This document shows, piece by piece, positions 6,632-13,769 of a stretch of DNA of 14,365 bases. Below the pieces are notes generated by a model, which was not told where the DNA came from, ran no database searches, and worked only from the letters and a program-made list of their open reading frames with translations. Source of the DNA: Comamonadaceae bacterium. GTDB lineage: Bacteria; Pseudomonadota; Gammaproteobacteria; Burkholderiales; Burkholderiaceae_C. Numbering within the stretch: the stretch's first letter is position 1; each line of letters starts with the position of its first letter. Where the stretch lies: positions 1 through 14,365 of the forward strand of contig JAAFHN010000015.1 in the NCBI GenBank assembly GCA_013298415.1, given 5' to 3'. The translations under genes and the position numbers were made by a program.

Positions 6632-7918
6632 TCAACAAAACCGAAAAGCCCCGATCTCCGGCTTTTTGTTGCTGATGAGCATGGCAATGGCCTTGCCTGA
6701 TCCTGCGCCGTGGGTCCAGCCCAGCGTGCCGTGACCGGCATTCACCCAAAGCTTGTTGACTTTTGTCCGGCCGATGTAGGGGATGTTGGTGGGCGTGGCG
6801 GGGCGCAGACCTGTCCAAAAATTAGGGTTGCCGCCTTCGCTTTTCAAGCGCGTGTCGCACACGCCGGGCAGCACTCGCTCGATGCGTTTTACGAGCATTT
6901 CGCATCTCGTGCGCGCTAGATCCGTATCCAGCGCTTTGTTGTAGCCGTTCAACTCAATCGTGCCCGCCACGCGGAGCTGGTTGCCGAGGCGAGAGATGGC
7001 GATCTTGAGTTCATCGTCGATCACGCTTACTTGGGGCGCTTTTTCGGGTTTCAAAATCGGCAGCGTGGCGCTATAGCCTTTGCCGGGATAAATCGGCAAA
7101 TCCACGCCCACGGTGCGTAAGAGCGGCGCTGAATACGAGCCGCAAGCCACCACGAATGCATCCCCGCTCAGGGCTCTCTCTCGCTGCGTGAGCCGATCTT
7201 TCACCACAGCCGTGTCCATGCCCTTGCCAATGGTGTTCAGCCGCAGCACATCGTGGTTCCACAAGAATTTCACGCCCTTGGCTTCGCACAGCTTGGCAAG
7301 CGCTTGTGTGAAGAGCCGTGCGTCTCCGGATTCATCGCTGGGCGTGAACGTGCCGCCCACGATGCTGTCTTTGAAGGCGGCATAGGCGGGCTCGATGTTC
7401 AGCAACTCGTCGCGGCTCACCACGTTGCGCTTCACGCCAAATTTGCCCATGAGCGCGGCTGCCTCGCCTGCAGAATCAAACGAGGCTTGATCGGTGTAGT
7501 AGTGGGCGATGCCGCGCTCCAAGCGGTTGTAGTCAATGCCGGTTGCAGCGACCACGTCTTTCAGCGCGCGGTGGCTGTAGGCGCCGAGTGCCACGATTTG
7601 CTCGGTGTTTTTCAAAAACGCCGCGTCGTTGCAATTCGCCAAAAACTGCAAGCCCCAGCGCCATTGCTGCCAATCGAGCTGCGGGCGAAACAAGAGCGGA
7701 GAGTCTGCGCGAAACATCCACTGCAGCATCTTCAGCGGCGCATGCTTGTTGGCCCAAGGCTCGCAATAGCTCACCGAGATTTGCGCGGCATTGGCAAAAC
7801 TCGTTTCCATCGCGGCTTGGGGCTGGCGATCCACCACCACCACCTCGTGGCCTTCTTGCAGCAAATGCCAGGCGGTGCTCACGCCGATGATGCCGGCGCC
7901 AAAAATCACAGTTTTCAT
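6632..7918 (-). CDS. dadA: D-amino acid dehydrogenase, small subunit type
   Basis: A 428-residue FAD-dependent oxidoreductase that oxidatively deaminates D-amino acids, classically D-alanine, to the 2-oxo acid and passes electrons to the respiratory chain at the inner membrane. The N-terminal dinucleotide-binding fold is clear: VIFGAGIIGVSTAWHLL with GAGIIG at residues 7-12, and the acidic strand end VVVVDR. The DadA-type C-terminal block reads WTGLRPATPTNIPYIGRT and LWVNAGHGTLGWTHGAGSGK. Length equals the family norm (about 430). No strong Shine-Dalgarno is visible before the ATG. It is divergent from the argP-like gene, suggesting LysR control. The last codons also encode a stem-loop terminator. 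No alanine racemase gene (dadX) is adjacent. Confidence 0.93.
   Translation of the reverse strand: MKTVIFGAGIIGVSTAWHLLQEGHEVVVVDRQPQAAMETSFANAAQISVSYCEPWANKHAPLKMLQWMFRADSPLLFRPQLDWQQWRWGLQFLANCNDAAFLKNTEQIVALGAYSHRALKDVVAATGIDYNRLERGIAHYYTDQASFDSAGEAAALMGKFGVKRNVVSRDELLNIEPAYAAFKDSIVGGTFTPSDESGDARLFTQALAKLCEAKGVKFLWNHDVLRLNTIGKGMDTAVVKDRLTQRERALSGDAFVVACGSYSAPLLRTVGVDLPIYPGKGYSATLPILKPEKAPQVSVIDDELKIAISRLGNQLRVAGTIELNGYNKALDTDLARTRCEMLVKRIERVLPGVCDTRLKSEGGNPNFWTGLRPATPTNIPYIGRTKVNKLWVNAGHGTLGWTHGAGSGKAIAMLISNKKPEIGAFRFC
6644..6667. terminator. Stem-loop terminator within the dadA 3' coding end
   Basis: AAAAGCC (6644-6650) and GGCTTTT (6660-6666) form a perfect seven-base stem with a nine-base loop. 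A run of T's follows in the plus direction; in the minus direction the stem is followed by TTTTCGG and a further TTTT. It could end the pyk transcript, the dadA transcript, or both. It overlaps the codons for the last residues of dadA. Confidence 0.5.
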
Positions 7919-7977
7919 GCGCCCAGAGTGTGCCGATTTTGCGTTGCAAAATGAAGCAATGTGAATGAATCAACGAC

Positions 7978-7998
7978 TTCATTAGTCAAGCTAATGAA
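7978..7998. promoter_or_regulatory. 21-bp perfect palindrome, likely LysR (ArgP-type) operator
   Basis: TTCATTAG and CTAATGAA are perfect inverted halves around a TCAAG centre. The inner part fits the LysR T-N11-A box. Additional ATGAA half-sites lie upstream at 7951-7955 and 7965-7969. The palindrome is 60 bp from the dadA start and 23 bp from the chosen argP start, the usual place for an autoregulated divergent operator. On the minus strand a TTGACT lies inside it, a possible dadA -35 element. Confidence 0.6.
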
Positions 7999-8020
7999 TT
8001 TTTCGCGGCATGATTGCACC

Positions 8021-8941
8021 GTGCGACATTTCGACCCCTTCGCCCTCGAATGCCTGGCCACCGTGGTGGAAGATGGCGGCTTTGAGCGCGCCGCCCAGCG
8101 CCTGAATGTGACCCAAAGCGCCGTGTCGCAACGCCTGCGCGCGCTCGAAACCGCCGCTGGCACCGTGCTTTTGGAGCGCACACGCCCGGTGCGGCCCACG
8201 CCCGCTGGGGTATTGCTCATCAAGCACACCAAGCAGTTGCGCCTTTTGCGCGGTGATTTGGACGCCGACCTTTCCGAGCTGGGCGGCGACGCCGGTCGCT
8301 CGCGCGGCGAGGAAGAGCGCATCTCGATTGCCGTGAACGCCGACAGCATCGCCACGTGGGTTATGGATGCGCTCAGTCCACTGGTGCAACAGGGCCTGCC
8401 GCTGGAGATGATTGCCGACGATCAAGATTTCACGCTCGAGTGGCTGCGCTCCGGCCAGGTGATGGGCTGCATCACGGCGCTGTCGCAAGCGCTTCGAGGC
8501 TGCGCTGTCACGTCCCTGGGCGTGATGCCTTATGTCTGTGTGGCCCAAGCCGAATTCGCCAAGAAACACGCGCCCCACGGCATATCGCCGCAAAACTTCG
8601 CGAGCCTTCCCTTCGTTGCGTTCAACCGCAAAGATGATCTGCACGCCGACTTTGTGGCGCAAAGCCTGGGCCTGCGGCATGTGCGCTTGCGCCAGCGCTA
8701 CGTGCCGTCCACAGAAGGCCAGCTTCGCGCGGCCTTGGCAGGCTGGGGTGCCACGGCGCTGCCGCTGCCACTGGCTCAGTCCTATTTGCGCAGCGGTCAA
8801 CTCGTAGACGTGTTGGAAGGCAAGCGCTGGCCGGTCACGCTGTATTGGCATTGCTGGAGCTTGCCCTCAGATATTTTGAAGCGGGTGTCGGAGGCCTTGG
8901 TGAGCGCTGCACATGCCAAGCTGGAGCCGCCAGAGGCCTGA
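8021..8941 (+). CDS. argP: LysR-family transcription regulator, ArgP/IciA type
   Basis: A 306-residue regulator. The N-terminal winged helix-turn-helix reads GGFERAAQRLNVTQSAVSQR, followed by LRALETAAGTVLLERT, the LysR signature. The central block ISIAVNADSIATWVMDAL and the end with LYWHCW closely resemble E. coli ArgP (LAVNADSLATW; LYWHRF), which senses lysine and arginine and controls argO, dapB and others. GTG 8021 is chosen because the ArgP family starts just before this point and because an ATG at 7994 or GTG at 7961 would put the 21-bp palindrome into coding sequence. No strong ribosome site helps. It is divergent from dadA. The target and effector here are inferred from position; other LysR members could look similar. 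Confidence 0.85.
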   Translation: MRHFDPFALECLATVVEDGGFERAAQRLNVTQSAVSQRLRALETAAGTVLLERTRPVRPTPAGVLLIKHTKQLRLLRGDLDADLSELGGDAGRSRGEEERISIAVNADSIATWVMDALSPLVQQGLPLEMIADDQDFTLEWLRSGQVMGCITALSQALRGCAVTSLGVMPYVCVAQAEFAKKHAPHGISPQNFASLPFVAFNRKDDLHADFVAQSLGLRHVRLRQRYVPSTEGQLRAALAGWGATALPLPLAQSYLRSGQLVDVLEGKRWPVTLYWHCWSLPSDILKRVSEALVSAAHAKLEPPEA

Positions 8942-9010
8942 AGGCCAGCGGGCCGTGTCCTTGCTGGGCGCTTTGTCCTGGGTTTGTCCGCCATTCGTCA
9001 GGGTTGAGCC

Positions 9011-9039
9011 TTGACAAGACAGGGGCCAAGTCCAAAATC
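9011..9039 (+). promoter_or_regulatory. Candidate promoter for the binding-protein gene
   Basis: A perfect TTGACA -35 element lies at 9011-9016. Seventeen bases later is AAAATC (9034-9039), a poor -10. The leader to ATG 9061 would be short but includes a GGAG ribosome site. The -35 is convincing, the -10 is not. Confidence 0.3.
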
Positions 9040-9060
9040 CCTCCCACATTGGAGACAAAC

Positions 9061-10335
9061 ATGATTTTGAGCAAACGCGCTCGGCTTGGCGCCGCGCTGG
9101 CATGGGCAATTGCCGCGATGATTGCCCCGGTGATTGCCCCCGCAATTGCCTTGGCACAAGCACCGGCATCGACCCCAGCCACTGCGGCTGTGCCAGCTCC
9201 TACTCCTTCAGGCAACACCCTCCGAATCGGCGTGATTGGCCCCTTCACTGGCGCGTCTGCCGATTTTGGCGTGCCCATGCTGCAAGGTATTCAGCTCGCG
9301 GTGGATCAGATCAATGCCGTGGGCGGCTACATTGGCCGCCCGATTGAGCTTGTGATCAAAGACGACAAAGCCAATCCCGATGAAGGCTTGAAGCAAAGCG
9401 AAGCGCTGGCAAAAGAGAAAGTGGCCGCAGTGCTGGGCTTTTGCAACACTGGCGTGGCCATGAAATCACTCGATGTGTTTCAGGCCAACAAGCTGCCTCT
9501 GATCGTGCCTTGCGCCACAGGCACAGCCATCACGGCCAAATTCCCAGCGCCTGAGAGTTATATCTTTCGCATGTCGGCCCGCGATGCGATTCAAGCACCC
9601 TTTGTGCTTGAAGACGCCTTCAAGCGCGGCTGGGACAAAGTGGCCATCTTTGCCGACAAATCGGGCTATGGCGAAGGTGGCTTGAAAGACGTGGAGAAGG
9701 CGCTTGCCGCCAAAAACGCCAGGCCGGTCTATGTGGCGCGATTCGATTTGGGCGTGAAAGACCTGAGCGAAGAAGTGAAGGAAGCCAAGGCCGCAGGCGC
9801 GGAAGCCATCTTCAGCTACACCGTTGGCCCTGAAAACGCGGTAATTGCCCGAGCCAGAAAGGCGCATGCGCCGAAGCTGCCCCAAATTGGCGCCTGGCCT
9901 CTCAGTTTTCCATTTTTCATCGATGGCGGAAAAGAAGCGGCAGAAGGCGCGCTCATGGCGCAAACCTTCATCGCCGAGCCGAGCAACGAGCGCCGCGCGG
10001 CCTTCTTGGCCAGCTACGCCCGCAAATACAAGAGCAGCAAAATCGCAGTGCCGATGGCCGCCGCGCAGGGCTATGACGCTGCTTACTTGTTGCTCTACAG
10101 CCTCTTCAATGTGCGAGACGGCAACCTGACTGGGCCAGTTGTGAAGAACGCCCTGGAGAACGTGACCAGGGTTTACTACGGCGTGGTCACGACTTACGAC
10201 AAGCCCTTTTCCGCCGCTGATAAAGACGCCATCACACCCAATATGCTCGTGATGGGCAAGGTGCAAAACGGCGCGATCACCTTCGCCTACCCCGAAGACG
10301 CGAAGCGCAACCTGACCGTGCAGCGCAAGCAGTGA
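9061..10335 (+). CDS. Periplasmic type I substrate-binding protein, branched-chain amino acid transport type
   Basis: A 424-residue exported protein with a signal peptide: basic MILSKRAR, a long Ile/Ala core, and cleavage near ALAQA. A Pro/Ala-rich linker follows before the mature domain begins at LRIGVIGPFTGASADFG, the opening of the Leu/Ile/Val-binding (Peripla_BP_6) fold. Typical features follow: QLAVDQINAVGG, VIKDDKANPDEG, FCNTGVAMK and IFADKSGYGEGG. It captures a small ligand for an ABC importer; the ligand cannot be told, and this superfamily binds amino acids, aromatic acids and urea among others. GGAG seven bases before ATG 9061 supports the start, although the frame is open from 8845. 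No permease or ATPase gene is adjacent. The signal peptide core is encoded by four 12-bp tandem repeats. Confidence 0.9.
   Translation: MILSKRARLGAALAWAIAAMIAPVIAPAIALAQAPASTPATAAVPAPTPSGNTLRIGVIGPFTGASADFGVPMLQGIQLAVDQINAVGGYIGRPIELVIKDDKANPDEGLKQSEALAKEKVAAVLGFCNTGVAMKSLDVFQANKLPLIVPCATGTAITAKFPAPESYIFRMSARDAIQAPFVLEDAFKRGWDKVAIFADKSGYGEGGLKDVEKALAAKNARPVYVARFDLGVKDLSEEVKEAKAAGAEAIFSYTVGPENAVIARARKAHAPKLPQIGAWPLSFPFFIDGGKEAAEGALMAQTFIAEPSNERRAAFLASYARKYKSSKIAVPMAAAQGYDAAYLLLYSLFNVRDGNLTGPVVKNALENVTRVYYGVVTTYDKPFSAADKDAITPNMLVMGKVQNGAITFAYPEDAKRNLTVQRKQ
9109..9156 (+). repeat. Four 12-bp tandem repeats in the signal peptide
   Basis: ATTGCC recurs at 9109, 9121, 9133 and 9145, each followed by six variable bases. 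The array encodes IAAM-IAPV-IAPA-IALA, most of the hydrophobic core of the signal peptide. A gain or loss of a unit keeps the frame. Confidence 0.7.
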
Positions 10336-10344
10336 GCCGGGATT

Positions 10345-10374
10345 GGGTTGGGCGCCAGCGCCTGCCGATAACCC
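10345..10374 (+). other. Intergenic stem-loop between binding-protein and tetR genes
   Basis: GGGTT (10345-10349) pairs with AACCC (10370-10374), with an inner GGCG/CGCC stem. It lies 10 bases after the binding-protein stop and has no T-run, so it is a possible mRNA end-stabilising hairpin and not a clear terminator. Confidence 0.3.
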
Positions 10375-10415
10375 TTGGGCCCCGTCAAAGCTCGCAGTCG
10401 GCCAAAATCCAGGCT

Positions 10416-11105
10416 GTGAATAAGCCTTCGTTCAAACAACAAATGCTGCGCGCGCGTGAAGATGCCGTGCTGCAAGCCGCCAACCAACTCTTGGCCAGCA
10501 AAGGCTTTGATTTGATGACGCTGGACGATGTGGCCACCGAGGTGGGCATTTCCAAAGCCAGCCTGTACCACCACTTTGAGAGCAAAGAGGATTTGGCGGC
10601 CGCCACGATGGCGCGCGCCATGGCGAGCGCCACCGATTTCGTGCAGAGCCTGCCGCCATCGGATGCGCCACTGGCAAAAATCCAAGCTGTTGTGCGCTGG
10701 GTGATGCGCATGGCGCTCCACGGCCAGATGCCCAGCTTGCCGAGCCAAAATTCCAGCTTGCGCGCCGCGCTGGCCAAGCATCGCGGCTACATGGATGGCC
10801 TGATGAGCGTGAGCGACACGCTGGGCGCTTGGATTGAGCAAGCCCAGGCGGATGGGCAAATCAACCCTGCGTTGCCGCCCATCGTGGTGCTCTACACCGT
10901 GTTTGCCCGCGCTTGCGACCCAGTGCTCGAATTCCTGAAAGCCAGCGAGCAGTACAGCGACGACGAGATCCTGGAATACGTGATGGCGAGTTGCTTTGAC
11001 GGACTGAAAGCCTCGACGATCGCTCCCAAAACAGTAGCGCTACAGATAACAAAATCCGGGACAGAACTTAAAAAACGCACAAAAAAGGCGACTGAAGTCG
11101 CCTGA
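10416..11105 (+). CDS. TetR/AcrR-family transcription regulator
   Basis: A 229-residue DNA-binding protein. The N-terminal TetR helix-turn-helix reads MTLDDVATEVGISKASLYHHF, followed by ESKEDLAAA, in the usual position (about residues 33-60) after the first helix LQAANQLLASKGF. The C-terminal two thirds is helical and would hold the ligand pocket and dimer interface; no ligand can be predicted. GTG 10416 (VNKPSFKQQM) is chosen because related proteins begin with that sequence; the frame is open back to GTG 10332, which overlaps the previous stop and would include a hairpin. The C-terminal tail from about ASTIAPKTV onward is polar and Lys-rich, and its last codons form a terminator for the opposing gene. 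Its target may be the upstream binding-protein gene, by proximity only. Confidence 0.88.
   Translation: MNKPSFKQQMLRAREDAVLQAANQLLASKGFDLMTLDDVATEVGISKASLYHHFESKEDLAAATMARAMASATDFVQSLPPSDAPLAKIQAVVRWVMRMALHGQMPSLPSQNSSLRAALAKHRGYMDGLMSVSDTLGAWIEQAQADGQINPALPPIVVLYTVFARACDPVLEFLKASEQYSDDEILEYVMASCFDGLKASTIAPKTVALQITKSGTELKKRTKKATEVA
11081..11103. terminator. Factor-independent terminator for the minus-strand gene, overlapping the tetR 3' end
   Basis: AGGCGACT (11086-11093) and AGTCGCCT (11096-11103) are perfect inverted halves. Read on the minus strand the stem is followed by six T's (11081-11086), a textbook terminator for the chalcone-isomerase-like gene whose stop is at 11141. It also encodes the last residues and part of the stop codon of tetR, so it may act weakly in both directions. 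Confidence 0.8.
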
Positions 11106-11140
11106 GTTTGCGCCATGGAGCTGCCGCAGCAGCGGCCGCG

Positions 11141-11776
11141 TCAGAGGTTTTGGTTTGCAGTCGTCGAGCCACCCAAAAGTGCCAGGCGAAGCGCGTCGTC
11201 CGCAGGCTTGGGTCCAAACCAAATCTTCATCATCATGGTGTGAAATTCAGTGCCAGGGAAAGGCTCGCCCATTTGCTTGCCTTTGTGCGAAATCACGGTC
11301 CCCGTGCCAGGCACGAAATCCACATTGATCACGTCTTTGTCGTTGAAGTTGCGCGCGTCCGCAAAGATTTGCCCCATGCGAATCACGTTGTTCAGATTCT
11401 TGGTGAACTCCTCACGCGAAGCGTTGTCTTCGATGGAACGCGTGAAAAGCTTGCCGAAATCATCGCCCTTCACGTTGCGCAGGGCAACCATCTGCAAGCG
11501 GCGAGGCGCTGTGCCCGTGCGGATCGCAGCCTCATTCGTGGTGATCTTGGTGTTGGCATACATGGCTGCTGCGTAAACCTTGAACACAGCGCGAAAGCGC
11601 ACGCCTGCGCCGTTGAGTTGCAGCTTCACGCCGCCCACCGTCACCTCGGGGTCAAATTTCACGCCGGCCAGCGTCACGCCAGCTGCAGGCGCCTGCGCCA
11701 GCGCAAACGGCGCGGCTGTGGCCAAAACCAGGCCGCCGCCAGCGGCCAAAAGTGCATTTCTGCGGTCAATCATCAT
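11141..11776 (-). CDS. Exported chalcone isomerase-like protein
   Basis: A 211-residue protein of the chalcone isomerase-like superfamily in its bacterial form (Chalcone_3 type). Visible family features are LAGVKFDPEVTVGGVKLQLN, GAGVRFRAVFKVYAAAMY, and near the end VDFVPGTGTVISHKGK and FHTMMMKIWFGPKPAD. These proteins have the fold of plant chalcone isomerase but normally lack a demonstrated isomerase role in bacteria, so the function is unknown. The N-terminus MMIDRRNALLAAGGG followed by an Ala-rich core and PFALA-QA looks like a signal peptide, possibly twin-arginine type because of the RR. AGGAGA six bases before the start is a strong ribosome binding site. It converges with tetR and has its own terminator at 11081-11103. 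Confidence 0.85.
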   Translation of the reverse strand: MMIDRRNALLAAGGGLVLATAAPFALAQAPAAGVTLAGVKFDPEVTVGGVKLQLNGAGVRFRAVFKVYAAAMYANTKITTNEAAIRTGTAPRRLQMVALRNVKGDDFGKLFTRSIEDNASREEFTKNLNNVIRMGQIFADARNFNDKDVINVDFVPGTGTVISHKGKQMGEPFPGTEFHTMMMKIWFGPKPADDALRLALLGGSTTANQNL

Positions 11777-12204
11777 GTCTGTCTCCTAAAAATAAGGATT
11801 TGTTGCTACAAATCTTGCAGCATTTGCTGTGTTGGGATTTTCGCGCAAGCCGCTGTGTCTGCAAAACTCGCACATACCCGAAGTTGCAAAGAAGCGTCTA
11901 CCCAAAATGCATCCGCCCAGACGCATCTGCTACAGTTTGCGCATGAGCATTCCTCGCGCCCCAAGAGCCTGCGCCGCTGCGCATGTGCCTTTGCGCGCGC
12001 TCGCCCATGAGCTCGCCACCACGGCAGCAGGGCAGGGAGCATGGCCCTGGCGACACTCGTTTCGCTCGCAAACCTGAGCCCTTCGCTGCCTTCGCGACCC
12101 TCAGTTTTCCCTCAAAGCACTTGTTTTTGCGCAGTTGCGCAGCGTTTTGCCTCACGGCATGCGCACGGCTTTGACTCTTCAGATCTCCCGTTTTCTCATC
12201 TTTC
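11777..12204. other. Gene-free stretch upstream of trpE
   Basis: No convincing protein gene is present. It must hold the minus-strand promoter for the chalcone-isomerase-like gene and the trpE promoter, but I see no clear -35/-10 pair. GCGTCT (11894-11899) and AGACGC (11919-11924) are perfect inverted repeats and could be an operator. A 44-codon frame at 11943-12077 contains Trp-Pro-Trp (Trp codons at 12042 and 12048). Its stop overlaps CTGAG (12074-12078), which can pair with CTCAG (12100-12104) followed by TTTT. This arrangement recalls a trp attenuator but lacks adjacent Trp codons and a ribosome site. The gph gene that often precedes trpE in related bacteria is absent. Confidence 0.4.
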
Positions 12205-13704
12205 ATGACCGAACTTGAATTCAAAAGCCTGGCTGCCCAAGGCTTTAACCGCATCCCGCTGCTGGCCGAAGCCTTTGCTGACCTGGAAACCCCACTTTCG
12301 CTGTATCTGAAACTCGCATACTCCCAAAACCAAGGCAGGCACAGCTTCTTGCTCGAATCGGTGGTGGGCGGCGAGCGCTTTGGGCGCTACAGCTTCATCG
12401 GCTTGCCCGCGCGCACCGTGCTCAAGAGCGCTGGCTTTGGCGAGGCGGCCAAAACCGAGGTCTTCAAAGACGGTGCATTGACCGAGACCCTGCCCGGCAA
12501 CCCGCTGGACGCGATTGCCGCTTTCCAAGCCCGCTTCAAAGTGGCCCTCAAGCCCGGCCTGCCGCGTTTTTGCGGCGGCTTGGCCGGCTACTTTGGCTAC
12601 GACGCGGTGCGCCACGTGGAAAAAAAGCTGCAAGCCAGTTGCCCGCCCGACACGCTGGACTGCCCTGACATCCAGCTCCTGCTCTGCGAAGAGCTCGCCG
12701 TGATCGACAACCTCTCCGGCAAGCTCTACCTCATCGTCTACGCCGATCCCACCCAGCCTGAGGCCTATGCCAAAGCCAAAAAGCGACTTCGTGAGCTGAA
12801 AGAGCAGTTGCGTTACTCGGTGAGCGCGCCGCAGGTGAAGGCCACGCAAGACCATCCCGTGCAGCGCGAGTTTGCCAAGGCCGACTACATCGCTGCGGTG
12901 GAGCAAGCCAAAGCGCTGATCGAGGCTGGCGATTTCATGCAAGTGCAAGTGGGCCAGCGACTGCACAAAACCTTCACGGAAAGCCCGCTCAGTCTGTATC
13001 GGGCACTCCGCTCATTGAACCCCAGCCCCTACATGTATTTCTACCACATGGGCGATTTTCATATTGTGGGTGCTTCGCCGGAAATTTTGGTGCGGCAAGA
13101 AACTTTGAGCGATGGGGCACAAAAGGTCACGATCAGGCCCTTGGCCGGAACCCGACCACGCGGGAATACACCAGAGCGCGACAAGGCAGTAGAGCAAGAA
13201 TTGCTCAACGACCCCAAAGAGCGCGCCGAACATGTGATGCTGATCGATCTGGCCCGCAACGACATTGGCCGCATCGCACAAATTGGCAGCGTGAAAGTTA
13301 CAGAAGCCTTCCACGTAGAACGCTACAGCCACGTGATGCACATCGTGAGCAATGTGGAAGGCGTGTTGAAACCAGGGCTGACTGCCATGGATGTGTTCAA
13401 AGCCAGCTTTCCCGCAGGCACCTTGACGGGCGCGCCCAAAGTGCACGCGATGGAAATCATCGATCAATTGGAGCCCAGCAAACGCGGCATTTACGGCGGC
13501 GCGTGCGGCTACCTCAGCTTTGCCGGCGACATGGATTTGGCCATCGCCATCCGCACCGGCATCGTGAAAGACAACACCCTCTATGTACAAGCCGCAGCCG
13601 GCGTCGTTGCCGACAGCATCCCCGAACTCGAATGGCAGGAAACCGAAGCCAAGGCGAGAGCCTTATTGCGAGCAGCGGAATTGGTAGAAGAAGGATTTGT
13701 ATGA
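12205..13704 (+). CDS. trpE: Anthranilate synthase component I
   Basis: A 499-residue enzyme that converts chorismate to anthranilate with ammonia delivered by TrpG, the first step of tryptophan synthesis. The N-terminal domain carries the feedback-site motif SFLLESVVGGERFGRYSFIG (the LLES block involved in Trp binding in the family). The catalytic chorismate-binding domain shows MQVQVGQRL, RPLAGTRPRGNTPERD, ELLNDPKERAEHVMLIDLAR, SFPAGTLTGAPKVHAMEII and YGGACGYLSFAGDMDLAIAI. Length and all key blocks are normal. No strong Shine-Dalgarno precedes the ATG. Its usual partner trpG starts 522 bases after the stop because a GxxExxY cassette lies between them. Confidence 0.97.
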   Translation: MTELEFKSLAAQGFNRIPLLAEAFADLETPLSLYLKLAYSQNQGRHSFLLESVVGGERFGRYSFIGLPARTVLKSAGFGEAAKTEVFKDGALTETLPGNPLDAIAAFQARFKVALKPGLPRFCGGLAGYFGYDAVRHVEKKLQASCPPDTLDCPDIQLLLCEELAVIDNLSGKLYLIVYADPTQPEAYAKAKKRLRELKEQLRYSVSAPQVKATQDHPVQREFAKADYIAAVEQAKALIEAGDFMQVQVGQRLHKTFTESPLSLYRALRSLNPSPYMYFYHMGDFHIVGASPEILVRQETLSDGAQKVTIRPLAGTRPRGNTPERDKAVEQELLNDPKERAEHVMLIDLARNDIGRIAQIGSVKVTEAFHVERYSHVMHIVSNVEGVLKPGLTAMDVFKASFPAGTLTGAPKVHAMEIIDQLEPSKRGIYGGACGYLSFAGDMDLAIAIRTGIVKDNTLYVQAAAGVVADSIPELEWQETEAKARALLRAAELVEEGFV

Positions 13705-13724
13705 ATCAAAGAACCGAGGGAACC

Positions 13725-13769
13725 ATGAACGCAGAGTTCGCAAAAGAAACGCAAAGAGCGCAGAGTCAA
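13725..13769 (+). repeat. Left arm of inverted-repeat cassette, copy 2
   Basis: Matches 6416-6460 at 40 of 45 bases. It is translated as the N-terminal tail of the GxxExxY protein. Its word ACGCA-A/G-AG recurs internally and in inverted form at 14161-14212. Confidence 0.75.

Noticed and set aside
7961..8020. Upstream extension of the argP-like gene from GTG 7961 or ATG 7994
   Set aside because: The added residues do not resemble the ArgP N-terminus, and the 21-bp palindrome would lie within coding sequence.
8934..8950. GGCC-TGAA-GGCC hairpin at the end of argP as a terminator
   Set aside because: The stem is only four to five bases and there is no T-run in either direction.
8845..9060. N-terminal extension of the binding protein
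   Set aside because: It overlaps the end of argP in another frame, places the signal peptide internally, and ignores the GGAG site before 9061.
11802..11850. TTGCTACA..GCAGCA near 11809 as a third copy of the 69-bp repeat
   Set aside because: Only the first eight bases and a few scattered ones match; the AAACA and GACAGAG blocks are missing.
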